DNA of 64,000 bases, from NCBI RefSeq assembly GCF_018070075.1, contig NZ_JAGPXE010000004.1:310001-374000 (forward strand), written 5' to 3'. Both the position numbers and the translations under genes were made by a program. The notes below the pieces were generated by a model. It was not told the origin of the DNA, searched no databases, and saw only the letters and a list, made by a program, of their open reading frames with translations. Origin of the DNA: Saccharopolyspora endophytica. GTDB taxonomy: Bacteria > Actinomycetota > Actinomycetes > Mycobacteriales > Pseudonocardiaceae. This document shows, one piece after another, positions 8,195-15,742 of this stretch. Numbering within the stretch: the stretch's first letter is position 1; each line of letters begins with the position of its first letter.

Positions 8195-9403
8195 TCAGCC
8201 TCCGTGGTTGTTCCTCAGGTTCAAGGTGGACAGGGCGAGGGAGAGGGAGACGTAGGCGGTGCGGCCGTGGAGGGGTTGGCCGATGAGGGTGGTGATGCGG
8301 TGGAGTCGGTTGAGGACCGTGTTGCGGTGGCAGTGCAGGCGGACGGCCGCGTTGGCGGTGGAGCAGTTCTCCTCCAGCCAGGCGGTGAGGGTGTCCAGGA
8401 GCATGTCGCGCTCCTTGGGCGGCAGTTCCAGGACCGGGCCGAGCTGGGTCTCCAGCAGGCGGTGCGCCAGGTCCGGTGACTGCACCAGCAGGGCTTCGGG
8501 GAAGCGCTCCTCCAGGGTGACCAGTTCGGCGGTGCCGTGCGCCGAGGTGCCCAGCGTGGTCAGGGCCAGCTGGTGGGCGAGGCCGATCTCGGCGAGGCCC
8601 TGCACCTTCGGCGAGACCGCGACCCGGGCGCGGGCCAGCGGCCGGAGCGCGTCGATCGCCAGCGCCGCGGGGTGCTGCTCCAGGGCGACCAGCCCGACGA
8701 GGGAGTCCGCGCGGACCTGCCAGACCGAGCGGAAGTGCAGCGCGGCCAGGGCCTCGGAATGCCCGCGCAGCGCGAAACCGCCGTCGTCGGTCATCTCGGC
8801 GACCACCACCAGGTACGCGCCGCCGGTGGGCAGGTCGAGCTCCTTGGCGGTGCGCTGGGCGAAGGCGACGTCGCGGGCGCGGCCGGCCAGCAGGTCCTCC
8901 ACCAGGGCGTGCCTGCGCTGGTCGTCGCGGCGCAGCCGTTCCAGCTCGGTGTTGCGGTAGAAGGTCGACAGCGTCGAGGACAGGCCGTCGATGACCCGCC
9001 AGATCGACGTGGCCACGCCCAGCACCGAGTCCGGGTCGGCGCCGTCGCGGTGCGCCTGGTCGACCAGCGCCTCCCACACCACGCGCCCGCCCAGCCGGAA
9101 GGTCCGCAGCATGACCTCCAGCGGGACGCCCTGCTCGGCGCGGCGGCGGCCGATGGCGGCGGCGACGTCGTCGTCCCGATCGGAGATGTCGACCTCGCCG
9201 CTGAGGATCTGCAGGATCCGCTCCAGGTACTGCCGACAGCCCTCCCACAGGTCTTCCTTGGGCACCGGCCGGTAGTCGGTCCACTCGGGGTTGTCGGTGA
9301 AGATCGCGGACATCAGCCGCTCGGTCAGCACCGGGACGTCGTCCAGTCCGGCTTTGGCCAGCGCGCGGGTCACTTTCGGGAGATCGGCAGGATCGGCTAC
9401 CAC
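8195..9403 (-). CDS. PucR-family transcriptional regulator
   Basis: 402 aa. The N-terminal half resembles the GGDEF-like/RsbRD-type sensory region of actinobacterial PucR proteins (GRRRAEQGVPLEVMLRTFRLGG). A middle region with VVVAEMT and VALEQHPAAL follows. The C-terminus is the PucR-type helix-turn-helix: LLDTLTAWLEENCSTANAA, then LHCHRNTVLNRLHRI, at about 335-385. Expected to be a cytoplasmic DNA-binding regulator. Its regulon cannot be told from sequence; the upstream pdh promoter region or its own gene are candidates. Confidence 0.8.
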   Translation of the reverse strand: MVADPADLPKVTRALAKAGLDDVPVLTERLMSAIFTDNPEWTDYRPVPKEDLWEGCRQYLERILQILSGEVDISDRDDDVAAAIGRRRAEQGVPLEVMLRTFRLGGRVVWEALVDQAHRDGADPDSVLGVATSIWRVIDGLSSTLSTFYRNTELERLRRDDQRRHALVEDLLAGRARDVAFAQRTAKELDLPTGGAYLVVVAEMTDDGGFALRGHSEALAALHFRSVWQVRADSLVGLVALEQHPAALAIDALRPLARARVAVSPKVQGLAEIGLAHQLALTTLGTSAHGTAELVTLEERFPEALLVQSPDLAHRLLETQLGPVLELPPKERDMLLDTLTAWLEENCSTANAAVRLHCHRNTVLNRLHRITTLIGQPLHGRTAYVSLSLALSTLNLRNNHGG

Positions 9404-9700
9404 GCCCTGCGACGATACCGGTCACGGCGACGTGGCGAGGCCGAGAGCGCCGATCCCACCCCCGACGGCACGACGCCGCAGGGTCACTGATCCATCACCT
9501 AGAGCGAGCGGAATTCGACTCCGGTGAACCCGAAATCCGGTCGCCGCCAGAATGTTCCGCATCACACCAGAAAGTTGTGACGAAGGCGTTAACGTTCCCG
9601 CCTCTCGTGCCGACACCTGGTGTGGGACGACTTCTCCGGCACTCGCCGGGAGCCCCACCTCCACCACTCCGCACGACATTTTCTCCGGGAGAGCAGCGCG

Positions 9701-9853
9701 ATGCAGATCAACAGCCGCACGATCGTGTCGGTTGTAGCGACGGTTTCGATGGTCGTCATGACCGTTCTGCTCGCGGTGTTCAGTCCTCCGGCCGATACGG
9801 GCCAGGAGATCGAGCCGGCCGCCAACCAGGCGCCGATCGTCTCCGAGCGCTGA
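9701..9853 (+). CDS. Small single-pass membrane protein, 50 aa
   Basis: ATG at 9701 with GGGAGAG nine bases upstream. Residues about 8-29 (TIVSVVATVSMVVMTVLLAV) form one hydrophobic helix after a short polar start, followed by an acidic/Pro tail ending IVSER. It could be a small membrane protein or a secreted peptide precursor. It is convergent with the DNA ligase gene, with 6 nt between stops. No family recognised. Confidence 0.5.
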   Translation: MQINSRTIVSVVATVSMVVMTVLLAVFSPPADTGQEIEPAANQAPIVSER

Positions 9854-9859
9854 CGCGCG

Positions 9860-10888
9860 TCATTCGCGGCGCACGTCGCCGGCCGGTTTGTCGTTGCGCA
9901 GACCCGAAAACCTGGGGTGCCGGAGCTTCCCGTCGCCGGTCCACTCGCTGAAGCCGACCTCGGCGACCAGCTCCGGCTCCACCCAGTGCGTCCCGGGTTC
10001 CCGGATCGTGTCGCGGAACGGTGAGTCCGCGCGGACGAGCTCGTCCAGCTTCGCGGACAGCTCGCGCAGCGTCCGCTCGTCGTACCCGGTGCCGACCTTG
10101 CCCGCGTAGCGCAGGCCGTCGGAGTCGTAGTAGCCGACCAGCAGCGCGCCGAAACCGGACCGGGAGCCCTTGGGATCGGTGTAGCCGCCGATCACGAACT
10201 CCTGGCCGGAGACGCACTTGAACTTCAGCCAGTCCCGGCCGCGCCCGGACCGGTAGGGCTGATCGGCCCGCTTGGCGATCAGTCCTTCCCATCCGCGCGC
10301 GCACGCCTGCGCGAAGAACTCCTCGCCGTCGCCGCTGCGGTGCTGGCTCAACCGCAGCGGGTCGGTGAACTCGAAGCACTCGCGCAGCAGCCGCTTGCGG
10401 GTTCGCAGCGGCAGCCGGGTCAGGTCCACGCCGCCGAAGGCGATCAGGTCGAAGACGTAGTAGTGGACCGCGACGCCGGTGCGCCGGGCGGTCGCGGCGT
10501 CGGTGAGGTGCATCCGCCTCTGCAACCGGGCGAAGCTCGTCCGGTCGCCTTCGAAGGCCACGACTTCCCCGTCCACGACGAAGTTCGGCGCGTTCTGGGC
10601 CGCGAGCGCCTCGGCGATCTCCGGGTAGGAGGGGTCGACCCGCTTGCGGTTGCGCGACCACAGCTGCGGCTCGCCGCCGTCGGCCCCGGCGATCAGCCTG
10701 ACCCCGTCGAGCTTGCGCTCGTAGATCCAGTTCTCGTCGGAGAACTCGTGCCGGGTGAGGGTGGCCAGCGCGGGCGGGTACCACGTCCCGCCTGGCCAGG
10801 CCCGCAGCGCGGCGCGCGATTCCTCGTCGAGCAGGCCCGCCAGATCGGTCATGCGCGTCAGCATCACCCCTGGTCGGATCACCGACAA
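9860..10888 (-). CDS. ATP-dependent DNA ligase, LigD ligase-domain type
   Basis: 342 aa from the longest plausible start; MLTRMTDL at 10864 or MTDL at 10852 are alternatives with no decisive ribosome site. Adenylation motif I is YERKLDGVR with the nucleotidyl lysine. Downstream motifs include VVDGEVV, YYVFDLIAF, WEGLIAKR and WLKFKC, then an OB-fold with VGYYDSDGLRYAGKVGTG. It is a stand-alone ligase resembling the ligase part of LigD, which acts with Ku in bacterial end joining; no Ku or polymerase gene is in the window, so an NHEJ role is inferred. Confidence 0.85.
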   Translation of the reverse strand: MSVIRPGVMLTRMTDLAGLLDEESRAALRAWPGGTWYPPALATLTRHEFSDENWIYERKLDGVRLIAGADGGEPQLWSRNRKRVDPSYPEIAEALAAQNAPNFVVDGEVVAFEGDRTSFARLQRRMHLTDAATARRTGVAVHYYVFDLIAFGGVDLTRLPLRTRKRLLRECFEFTDPLRLSQHRSGDGEEFFAQACARGWEGLIAKRADQPYRSGRGRDWLKFKCVSGQEFVIGGYTDPKGSRSGFGALLVGYYDSDGLRYAGKVGTGYDERTLRELSAKLDELVRADSPFRDTIREPGTHWVEPELVAEVGFSEWTGDGKLRHPRFSGLRNDKPAGDVRRE

Positions 10889-10997
10889 GCTGAGAGCTCG
10901 CTGTGAAGGTGCTGTGAGAGCACCCCCGCAGAATTTCCCGACCGGGTGAATGCGCGAGACTGTTTTGGTCGGTTCCCCTCACAACCGCCGAAGGTGA

Positions 10998-11756
10998 ATG
11001 CGCACGATGCCGAAGAACCAGAACCCGGTGACCCAGAAGAGCGGGGTCTCCACGAACGTCATCCTCACCATCGCGGTGGTGGTCGTCGCAGTGCTGGTGA
11101 TCGGTGGTGTGCTGCTGTTCAACCGATCCGGCGACAGCGGCGCCGGCGGCGGCAGCGGCCAGCCCCCGGTCGCGGCGGAGGTGCTGCGCAAGCCCGACAG
11201 CAACGTGCTCACCGAGGCCCCCGACGGCAAGGTCACCGTCACCGAGTTCCTCGACTACCAGTGCTCGACCTGCTACGCGTACTACTCGCAGATGACGAAG
11301 AAGATCGAGAACGACTACGCGGGCCGGATCACGTTCGTCACGCGCAACTACCCGCTGGAGATGCACCCGCTGGGGCAGCACGCCGCGCGCGCCGCCGAGG
11401 CCGCCGCTCTGCAGGGCAAGTACAAGGAGATGTACCACGCCCTGTTCGACAACTGGACCGGCTGGGCGACCGCGAACGCGGAGGAGCTCAACAGCGACGA
11501 GGCCAAGGCCAACGCGGAGTTCGAGAAGTACGCGCAGCAGATCGGTTTGGACGTCAACCGCTTCAAGCAGGACATGGTCTCGCCCAACGTCCAGTCCAAG
11601 ATCGACCGCGACGTGGCCGACGGCAATACCGCCGGCGTCTCGGGCACCCCGACGCTGTTCATCAACGGCCGGCAGTTCGATCAGGGCAGCGCGCAGAACC
11701 TGCCCGAGATCGACCAGGCGTTCCGCAAGCAGCTGGACCAGGAGCTGGCGAAGTGA
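10998..11756 (+). CDS. Membrane-anchored DsbA-like thiol-disulfide oxidoreductase
   Basis: 252 aa. One N-terminal transmembrane helix (about 21-42, TNVILTIAVVVVAVLVIGGV) and a Gly/Ser spacer precede a thioredoxin-fold domain with the redox motif DYQCSTCYAYY and the cis-proline loop GVSGTPTLFING. The Cys-Ser-Thr-Cys pair should introduce disulfides in exported proteins. The next gene encodes VKOR and overlaps by four bases (GTGA), matching the actinobacterial pairing in which VKOR reoxidises DsbA. Confidence 0.88.
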   Translation: MRTMPKNQNPVTQKSGVSTNVILTIAVVVVAVLVIGGVLLFNRSGDSGAGGGSGQPPVAAEVLRKPDSNVLTEAPDGKVTVTEFLDYQCSTCYAYYSQMTKKIENDYAGRITFVTRNYPLEMHPLGQHAARAAEAAALQGKYKEMYHALFDNWTGWATANAEELNSDEAKANAEFEKYAQQIGLDVNRFKQDMVSPNVQSKIDRDVADGNTAGVSGTPTLFINGRQFDQGSAQNLPEIDQAFRKQLDQELAK

Positions 11757-12379
11757 CCACCGCCCACGCCGTCGAACAGGCCGCACCCGGCGCGCAGCGG
11801 CCCGCCGCCGGGCCGCGCGGCCTGGCCTGGCTCTACGTCGTGGGCGGCGCGATCGGGCTCGTCGCCTCGTTCGCGCTGATCGTCGAGAAGCTGGCCAAGC
11901 TGTCCAACCCGGGCTACGTGCCCTCGTGCAGCCTCAACCCGATCGTGTCCTGCGGTTCGGTGATGGACAGCTCGCAGGCCTCGCTCCTGGGATTCCCGAA
12001 CCCGCTGATCGGCGTCGCGGCGTTCCCGGTCGTGGTGACCGCGGGCGTCGCGGTGCTGGCCGGGTTCCGCGCGCCGCGCTGGTTCTGGGTGGGCATGCAG
12101 GCCGGGACCACGCTGGCCGTGGTGTTCATCCACTGGCTGATCGTGCAGAGCCTGTACTCCATCGGCGCGCTGTGCCCGTACTGCATGGTCGTCTGGGTCG
12201 TCACGATCCCGCTGTTCTGGTACACGACCCTGCACAACCTGCGCGAGGGGCACTTGGGCGGCGGCCGGTCCCTCGGCGTGGCGATGAGCCGGTTTCACAG
12301 CCTCGTGGTCGTAGTGTGGTACGTCGTGATCGTGGCTCTGATCCTGCAGGCCTTCTGGGATTACTGGACGGGTCGCTGA
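11753..12379 (+). CDS. Vitamin K epoxide reductase family protein (VKOR)
   Basis: 208 aa, GTG start at 11753 overlapping the preceding stop, so translationally coupled. Integral membrane protein with about five helices. The periplasmic-loop cysteines are in CSLNPIVSC and the active-site pair is ALCPYCMVVW. In actinobacteria this enzyme takes electrons from DsbA and passes them to the quinone pool, replacing DsbB. The adjacent DsbA-like gene supports that role. No fused thioredoxin domain is present. Confidence 0.9.
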   Translation: MTTAHAVEQAAPGAQRPAAGPRGLAWLYVVGGAIGLVASFALIVEKLAKLSNPGYVPSCSLNPIVSCGSVMDSSQASLLGFPNPLIGVAAFPVVVTAGVAVLAGFRAPRWFWVGMQAGTTLAVVFIHWLIVQSLYSIGALCPYCMVVWVVTIPLFWYTTLHNLREGHLGGGRSLGVAMSRFHSLVVVVWYVVIVALILQAFWDYWTGR

Positions 12380-12390
12380 TCGGGCGTGGA

Positions 12391-12416
12391 GTTTGCACGA
12401 CCGGGGTCACGGGTAC
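12391..12416 (+). promoter_or_regulatory. SigF-type promoter of the anti-sigma/sigF operon
   Basis: GTTT at 12391-12394, 16 bases, then GGGTAC at 12411-12416. This fits the mycobacterial SigF consensus GTTT-N15-17-GGGTAT. It lies about 64 bp upstream of the anti-sigma start, so the operon probably activates itself through its own sigma factor, as reported for usfX-sigF. Confidence 0.75.
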
Positions 12417-12479
12417 CAGGAAGCCGCAAGGGCAGGTCACCGTGAGTGAACGCCGCTCCGAGACGAGGTGGTCGTCGAA

Positions 12480-12920
12480 ATGAGCGTGGAACGCGAGGTC
12501 GCGCAGGTGGAGCCTGCGACTTCCGCTCCGAACCAGGTCGAGGTGCGGGTCCGGGCCGAGCCCGACCAGCTGTCGGTGATGCGGGCTGTCGTGGGCGACC
12601 TGGCGATGCGCGCCGACCACGACGTCGACTCGATCGCGGACCTGCGGTTGGCCGTCGACGAGGCGTGCTCGTCGCTGGTCCGGCTGGCCGCGCCGGAAGC
12701 CACCCTGGTCTGCCGGTTCCGGCTGTCCGGTGAGCAGTTGTCGATCACCGCAGAAGTGCTCAGCAAGAACGATTTCGGGCCCCGCAAGGACACTTTCAGC
12801 TGGCGCGTGCTCAGCGCGTTGGCCGACGCTGTGTCAACCTCGGTCGAGTCGGATCCCGCTGCCAACGGCAGCCACCTGGTGCGGATCGAGTTGACCAAGG
12901 GACGGACGGCTCAGGTGTGA
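12480..12920 (+). CDS. Anti-sigma factor, RsbW/UsfX-like ATPase fold
   Basis: 146 aa from ATG at 12480 (an in-frame GTG is 12 nt upstream). The GHKL-type N box DLRLAVDEACSSLVRLA is clear, while the G boxes are degenerate as in actinobacterial UsfX proteins. It should bind the sigma factor encoded by the next gene and hold it inactive until an anti-anti-sigma factor releases it; no such antagonist gene is nearby. Its stop overlaps the sigma factor GTG start by four bases, which suggests coupled, stoichiometric synthesis. Confidence 0.85.
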   Translation: MSVEREVAQVEPATSAPNQVEVRVRAEPDQLSVMRAVVGDLAMRADHDVDSIADLRLAVDEACSSLVRLAAPEATLVCRFRLSGEQLSITAEVLSKNDFGPRKDTFSWRVLSALADAVSTSVESDPAANGSHLVRIELTKGRTAQV

Positions 12921-13723
12921 AACGAGCGGATTCCACTCAGTCACGCAACGAGCGCTACGACAGGCTGGCGCCGCTGTTCGGCGAGCTCGCGAAGCTGGAC
13001 GAGAAGGATCCACGACGCTCCGAACTCCGCGATCAGCTGGTGACCGAGCACCTGCCGGTCGCCGAGCACATCGCCCGGCGCTTCAGCCACCGCGGCGAGT
13101 CCCAGGAGGACCTGACGCAGGTCGCGGTGCTGGGCCTGATCAACGCGGTCGACCGCTTCGACCCCGAGCGCGGGGTCGACTTCTTGTCCTACGCGGTCCC
13201 GACGATCATGGGCGAGGTCCGCAGGCACTTCCGCGACACCGGCTGGGCGGTGCGGATGCCGCGTCGCCTGCAGGAGCTCCACCTGTCGGTGTCGGCCGCG
13301 ATCGCGCGGCTCTCGCAGGAGCTGGGGCGCGCCCCCACCCCCAGCGAGCTGGCGAAGGACCTCGGCATCAGCACCAACGACGTCTACCACGGGCTGGAGG
13401 CGGGCAACGCCTACCGCAGCGCCTCGCTGGACGAGCTGCTCACCGACACCGACGAGATCCCGCTGGGCGACGCGATCGGGTCGGACGACGCCGAGCTGGC
13501 CGAGGTGGAGAACCGCGAGATGGTCCGGCCGCTGCTGGAGGAGCTGCCCGAGCGGGAGCGCCGCATCCTGGTGATGCGCTTCTTCCGCGGCATGACGCAG
13601 ACGCAGATCGCCGACCAGGTCGGCATCTCGCAGATGCACGTCTCGCGCCTGCTGTCGCGAACCCTGGTGTGGCTGCGCCAGCGCCTGGAGGACGACGCGC
13701 CCACCCCGCAGCCCACCGAGTGA
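12917..13723 (+). CDS. sigF: Alternative sigma factor, SigF/SigB family
   Basis: 268 aa, GTG start at 12917 overlapping the anti-sigma stop. Group 3 sigma-70 architecture: region 2 with LTQVAVLGLINAVDRFDPERG and SYAVPTIMGEVRRHFRD, region 3 with GRAPTPSELAKDLGIS, and region 4 with LPERERRILVMRFFRGMTQ and the helix-turn-helix IADQVGISQMHVSRLL. Controls stress, stationary-phase or developmental genes in relatives. Transcribed from the SigF-type promoter at 12391. A GC-rich stem-loop lies 250 bp downstream. Confidence 0.9.
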   Translation: MKRADSTQSRNERYDRLAPLFGELAKLDEKDPRRSELRDQLVTEHLPVAEHIARRFSHRGESQEDLTQVAVLGLINAVDRFDPERGVDFLSYAVPTIMGEVRRHFRDTGWAVRMPRRLQELHLSVSAAIARLSQELGRAPTPSELAKDLGISTNDVYHGLEAGNAYRSASLDELLTDTDEIPLGDAIGSDDAELAEVENREMVRPLLEELPERERRILVMRFFRGMTQTQIADQVGISQMHVSRLLSRTLVWLRQRLEDDAPTPQPTE

Positions 13724-13809
13724 GGAATTGAGTAGAAGAGCGGAGTTCCCGCCCCGTCCGGTCGGCTAGCGTTGTTCTTGATCGAGGCAGAGCAGCCGAG
13801 GGAGGACAC

Positions 13810-13962
13810 ATGGGTGTGCGGATCGACCTGGCAAGGCTCGCGGGAACCACGAACCACCCGGACCGATCGACCGACGAACCGGAGACCCGGCGCCGCCTGC
13901 TGCCCCTACCGCGCCTCCTGCGCCGCAGGCCCGAATCCACGACCAGGACGACGACGTCCTGA
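13810..13962 (+). CDS. Small arginine-rich hypothetical protein, 50 aa
   Basis: ATG at 13810 with GGAGG four bases upstream. The 50-residue product is very basic, with an RRRLLPLPRLLRRRP core and a Thr-rich end. No family recognised. The strong ribosome site and the stem-loop 10 bp after the stop favour a real gene; its short length and composition argue for caution. It could be a late addition to the sigF transcript. Confidence 0.4.
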   Translation: MGVRIDLARLAGTTNHPDRSTDEPETRRRLLPLPRLLRRRPESTTRTTTS

Positions 13963-13972
13963 ACTTGGTGAA

Positions 13973-14011
13973 CCGCCCGGGGTCTGTCGGGGGAATGCGG
14001 ACCCCGGGCGG
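13973..14011 (+). terminator. GC-rich stem-loop after sigF unit
   Basis: 12-bp perfect inverted repeat (13973-13984 with 14000-14011) with a 15-nt loop. It lies 10 bp past the small ORF stop. No long U-run, as is common for actinobacterial terminators. Confidence 0.65.
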
Positions 14012-14040
14012 CCGTTCTCGGTGCGCCTACAGGCGCTGTT

Positions 14041-14203
14041 CTGAAGCGGCGATAGCCGCTGCTCCAGGTGTGGGACTCAGCCCGCACCGCCGCGGGTTCT
14101 CAGCGGTTCTCTGGTGAGGACAGCCGAAGCGCCGTGTATCGGCATACATCAGCTTCGGCTCCCGGAGCCAGAGGGCCGCTGAGGTTCCGCCACCCGCACC
14201 GCT
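14041..14203 (-). repeat. Structured 3'-UTR repeat, copy 1
   Basis: Begins 22 nt after the stop of the M23 peptidase gene on the same strand. Direct repeats CCCGCACCGC flank the core (14081-14090 and 14193-14202). Main stem: 14099-14114 with 14168-14183 (16 bp with two G-U type pairs). Second stem: AGCCGAAG (14122-14129) with CTTCGGCT (14153-14160). Apical stem: GTGTAT (14134-14139) with ATACAT (14144-14149) around a 4-nt loop. An extra hairpin AGCGGC/GCCGCT lies at 14045-14060. No protein-coding signal. Confidence 0.85.
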
Positions 14204-14225
14204 GAGCAAAACAACCACCGACACC

Positions 14226-15011
14226 TCAAGCGACGTCGATGCCTCGTTCTCGGAGCCAGGGCAGCGGATTGATCTTCGTCCCGTCTTCGTGGACCTCGAA
14301 GTGCAGGTGAGGACCGGTCGACTGGCCGCGGTTGCCCATGGTCGCGATCTGCTCGCCTGCGCCGACGCGCTGACCCTCGTCGGCCACGATCGTGTTGACG
14401 TGGCCGTAGACGGTGACCGTGCCGTCGTCGTGCTGCACCCGGACCCACATGCCGAAGCCGCTGGCAGGGCCCGCGTCGATGACCTCACCGGGCGCCACCG
14501 AGTAGATCGGCGTGCCGATGCTGTTGGCGATGTCGATGCCCATGTGGCTGCTGCCCCAGCGGGAGCCGAAGCCGGAGGTGTACCGGCCTTCGGCGGGGCT
14601 GTGGAAGCCGGCGGCCTTGCGCGCCTTCTCCTCGGCGGCCCGCTTCGCCTCGGCCTCGGCCTGCGCGGCCTGGGCTGCCGCCTGGCGGGCGGCCTCCTCG
14701 CGGACGATGCGCTCGGCTTCGATGGCCTTGGCCTTGGCGAGCTCCTGCGCTTCGGGCTGCTGTTCGGGTACTTGGGCCTTGAGCAGCCGAACGGCTGCGG
14801 GGCTGTTCTGAGTGCCGGTGATCGCGGTGCTCAGGTTCTTGGTCCCGGCCAGGGGCCGGACGTCGCGCTGCTGGTCGGAGTTCGCGTTCGCGGCCAGGGG
14901 CTGACCCACTGCCGCGAACGCGCCTCCGGCCACCACCGCAGCCACAACTTTGTTGCGGAGCGGAAGGCCGGCTGTCGGGGGGAGCCGGTCTTCCTTGCGA
15001 TGCTTGCCCAT
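14226..15011 (-). CDS. Exported M23-family metallopeptidase
   Basis: 261 aa from ATG at 15011, preceded by GGAAGG; an upstream extension of the frame has no ribosome site. Signal peptide about 1-45 (basic start, VVAAVVAGGAFAAVG core, cleavage near ANA). An Ala/Glu-rich coiled-coil segment (about 80-140) precedes the LytM domain with zinc ligands in HMGIDIA and GPHLHFEVH. Likely a D,D-endopeptidase or a LytM-type activator acting in the wall; all expected ligands are present, so activity is plausible. Followed 22 nt later by structured repeat copy 1. Confidence 0.9.
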   Translation of the reverse strand: MGKHRKEDRLPPTAGLPLRNKVVAAVVAGGAFAAVGQPLAANANSDQQRDVRPLAGTKNLSTAITGTQNSPAAVRLLKAQVPEQQPEAQELAKAKAIEAERIVREEAARQAAAQAAQAEAEAKRAAEEKARKAAGFHSPAEGRYTSGFGSRWGSSHMGIDIANSIGTPIYSVAPGEVIDAGPASGFGMWVRVQHDDGTVTVYGHVNTIVADEGQRVGAGEQIATMGNRGQSTGPHLHFEVHEDGTKINPLPWLRERGIDVA

Positions 15012-15553
15012 CACTGCCTTCCGTCGGGGGTCGGTCCGGCCACTCCCGCGTTTCGGGGGTGCGGGCAAGAGCTCCTCGGGGAAAGAGATCTTGTCGTGAT
15101 CGAACCGTGACGTGCAGATCAGAACGTAGCTGACAGTCACGGCAGGCCGCAACCGATGGCTCACCCAGCAGATGGTTCACCCGACTGAGCCATACAAACC
15201 GTGACTTTCAGTGACTGACTGAGATCGCCGTTCGATAACATCAACAGCCGGACCAACCTGCGGAGGAACCGTTTTCGGCAACCGGTCCACATCACCGCCG
15301 GGGCCTTGATTCGAACAGTTCGCGCAGGTCACGCGGATGATCAAAGGTAGATCGCCAAGGCGCGCAACGGCTGTCAGATCAACTACCCGCAGGTCGATCG
15401 TCCACAATGGACACCGAGGGGCCGGGGCCGGGTCAAGATCAATTCGGCCAGATGGTGGCCTTCGACACAAGCCACCCTCGATCGGCCTAGAGATCCCTCC
15501 CGCACTCTGGGAGACGCTGCCACTCGAACGCGGGATCTGTTTGACTGTCCCCC
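15012..15553. other. 542-bp gap between divergent M23 peptidase and leader/TauE units
   Basis: Should hold the promoters for the peptidase (minus) and the leader-TauE transcript (plus). I find no supported gene. A c-di-AMP (ydaO) riboswitch was looked for upstream of the peptidase because such genes often carry one; only scattered short matches were seen, so it is not called. Confidence 0.5.
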
Positions 15554-15646
15554 ATGACGCCCGGTGATCAGTGGCGGCTGCTGTCGCAGCGCCTCCACGT
15601 CGACCTGCGCCGCGTCACCTCCGCACGGTGTCGGCGCTCGCGCTAG
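15554..15646 (+). CDS. Cysteine-responsive leader peptide, 30 aa
   Basis: A 30-codon ORF from ATG at 15554 to TAG at 15644-15646, ending in RLHVDLRRVTSARC plus a short basic tail. The HVDL-R-x(2)-S-A-x-C core is the hallmark of actinobacterial leader peptides found ahead of sulfur-assimilation and sulfur-transport genes, where a terminal Cys codon is thought to sense cysteine supply through translation. It lies 97 nt before the TauE/SafE carrier gene. The peptide is unlikely to function as a product; its translation is the signal. Confidence 0.85.
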   Translation: MTPGDQWRLLSQRLHVDLRRVTSARCRRSR

Positions 15647-15742
15647 TCCCTAGTCGCGCCCACCTGTCCGCAGCACCATCCCCGCCACGAGCGCTCGCGC
15701 CGCGAACTCGTCGCGTCTCGGATCTTCCCGTACGGAGACATC

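Noticed and set aside
7734-8255. 173-codon open frame on the plus strand between lpdA and PucR genes
   Set aside because: No ribosome site, no domain, and it runs antisense into the PucR gene end.
15012-15250. c-di-AMP (ydaO) riboswitch upstream of the M23 peptidase
   Set aside because: Only short scattered matches (GGGTGAACC, GTCAGCTA) on the minus strand; core pieces are missing. An Infernal search with RF00379 would settle it.
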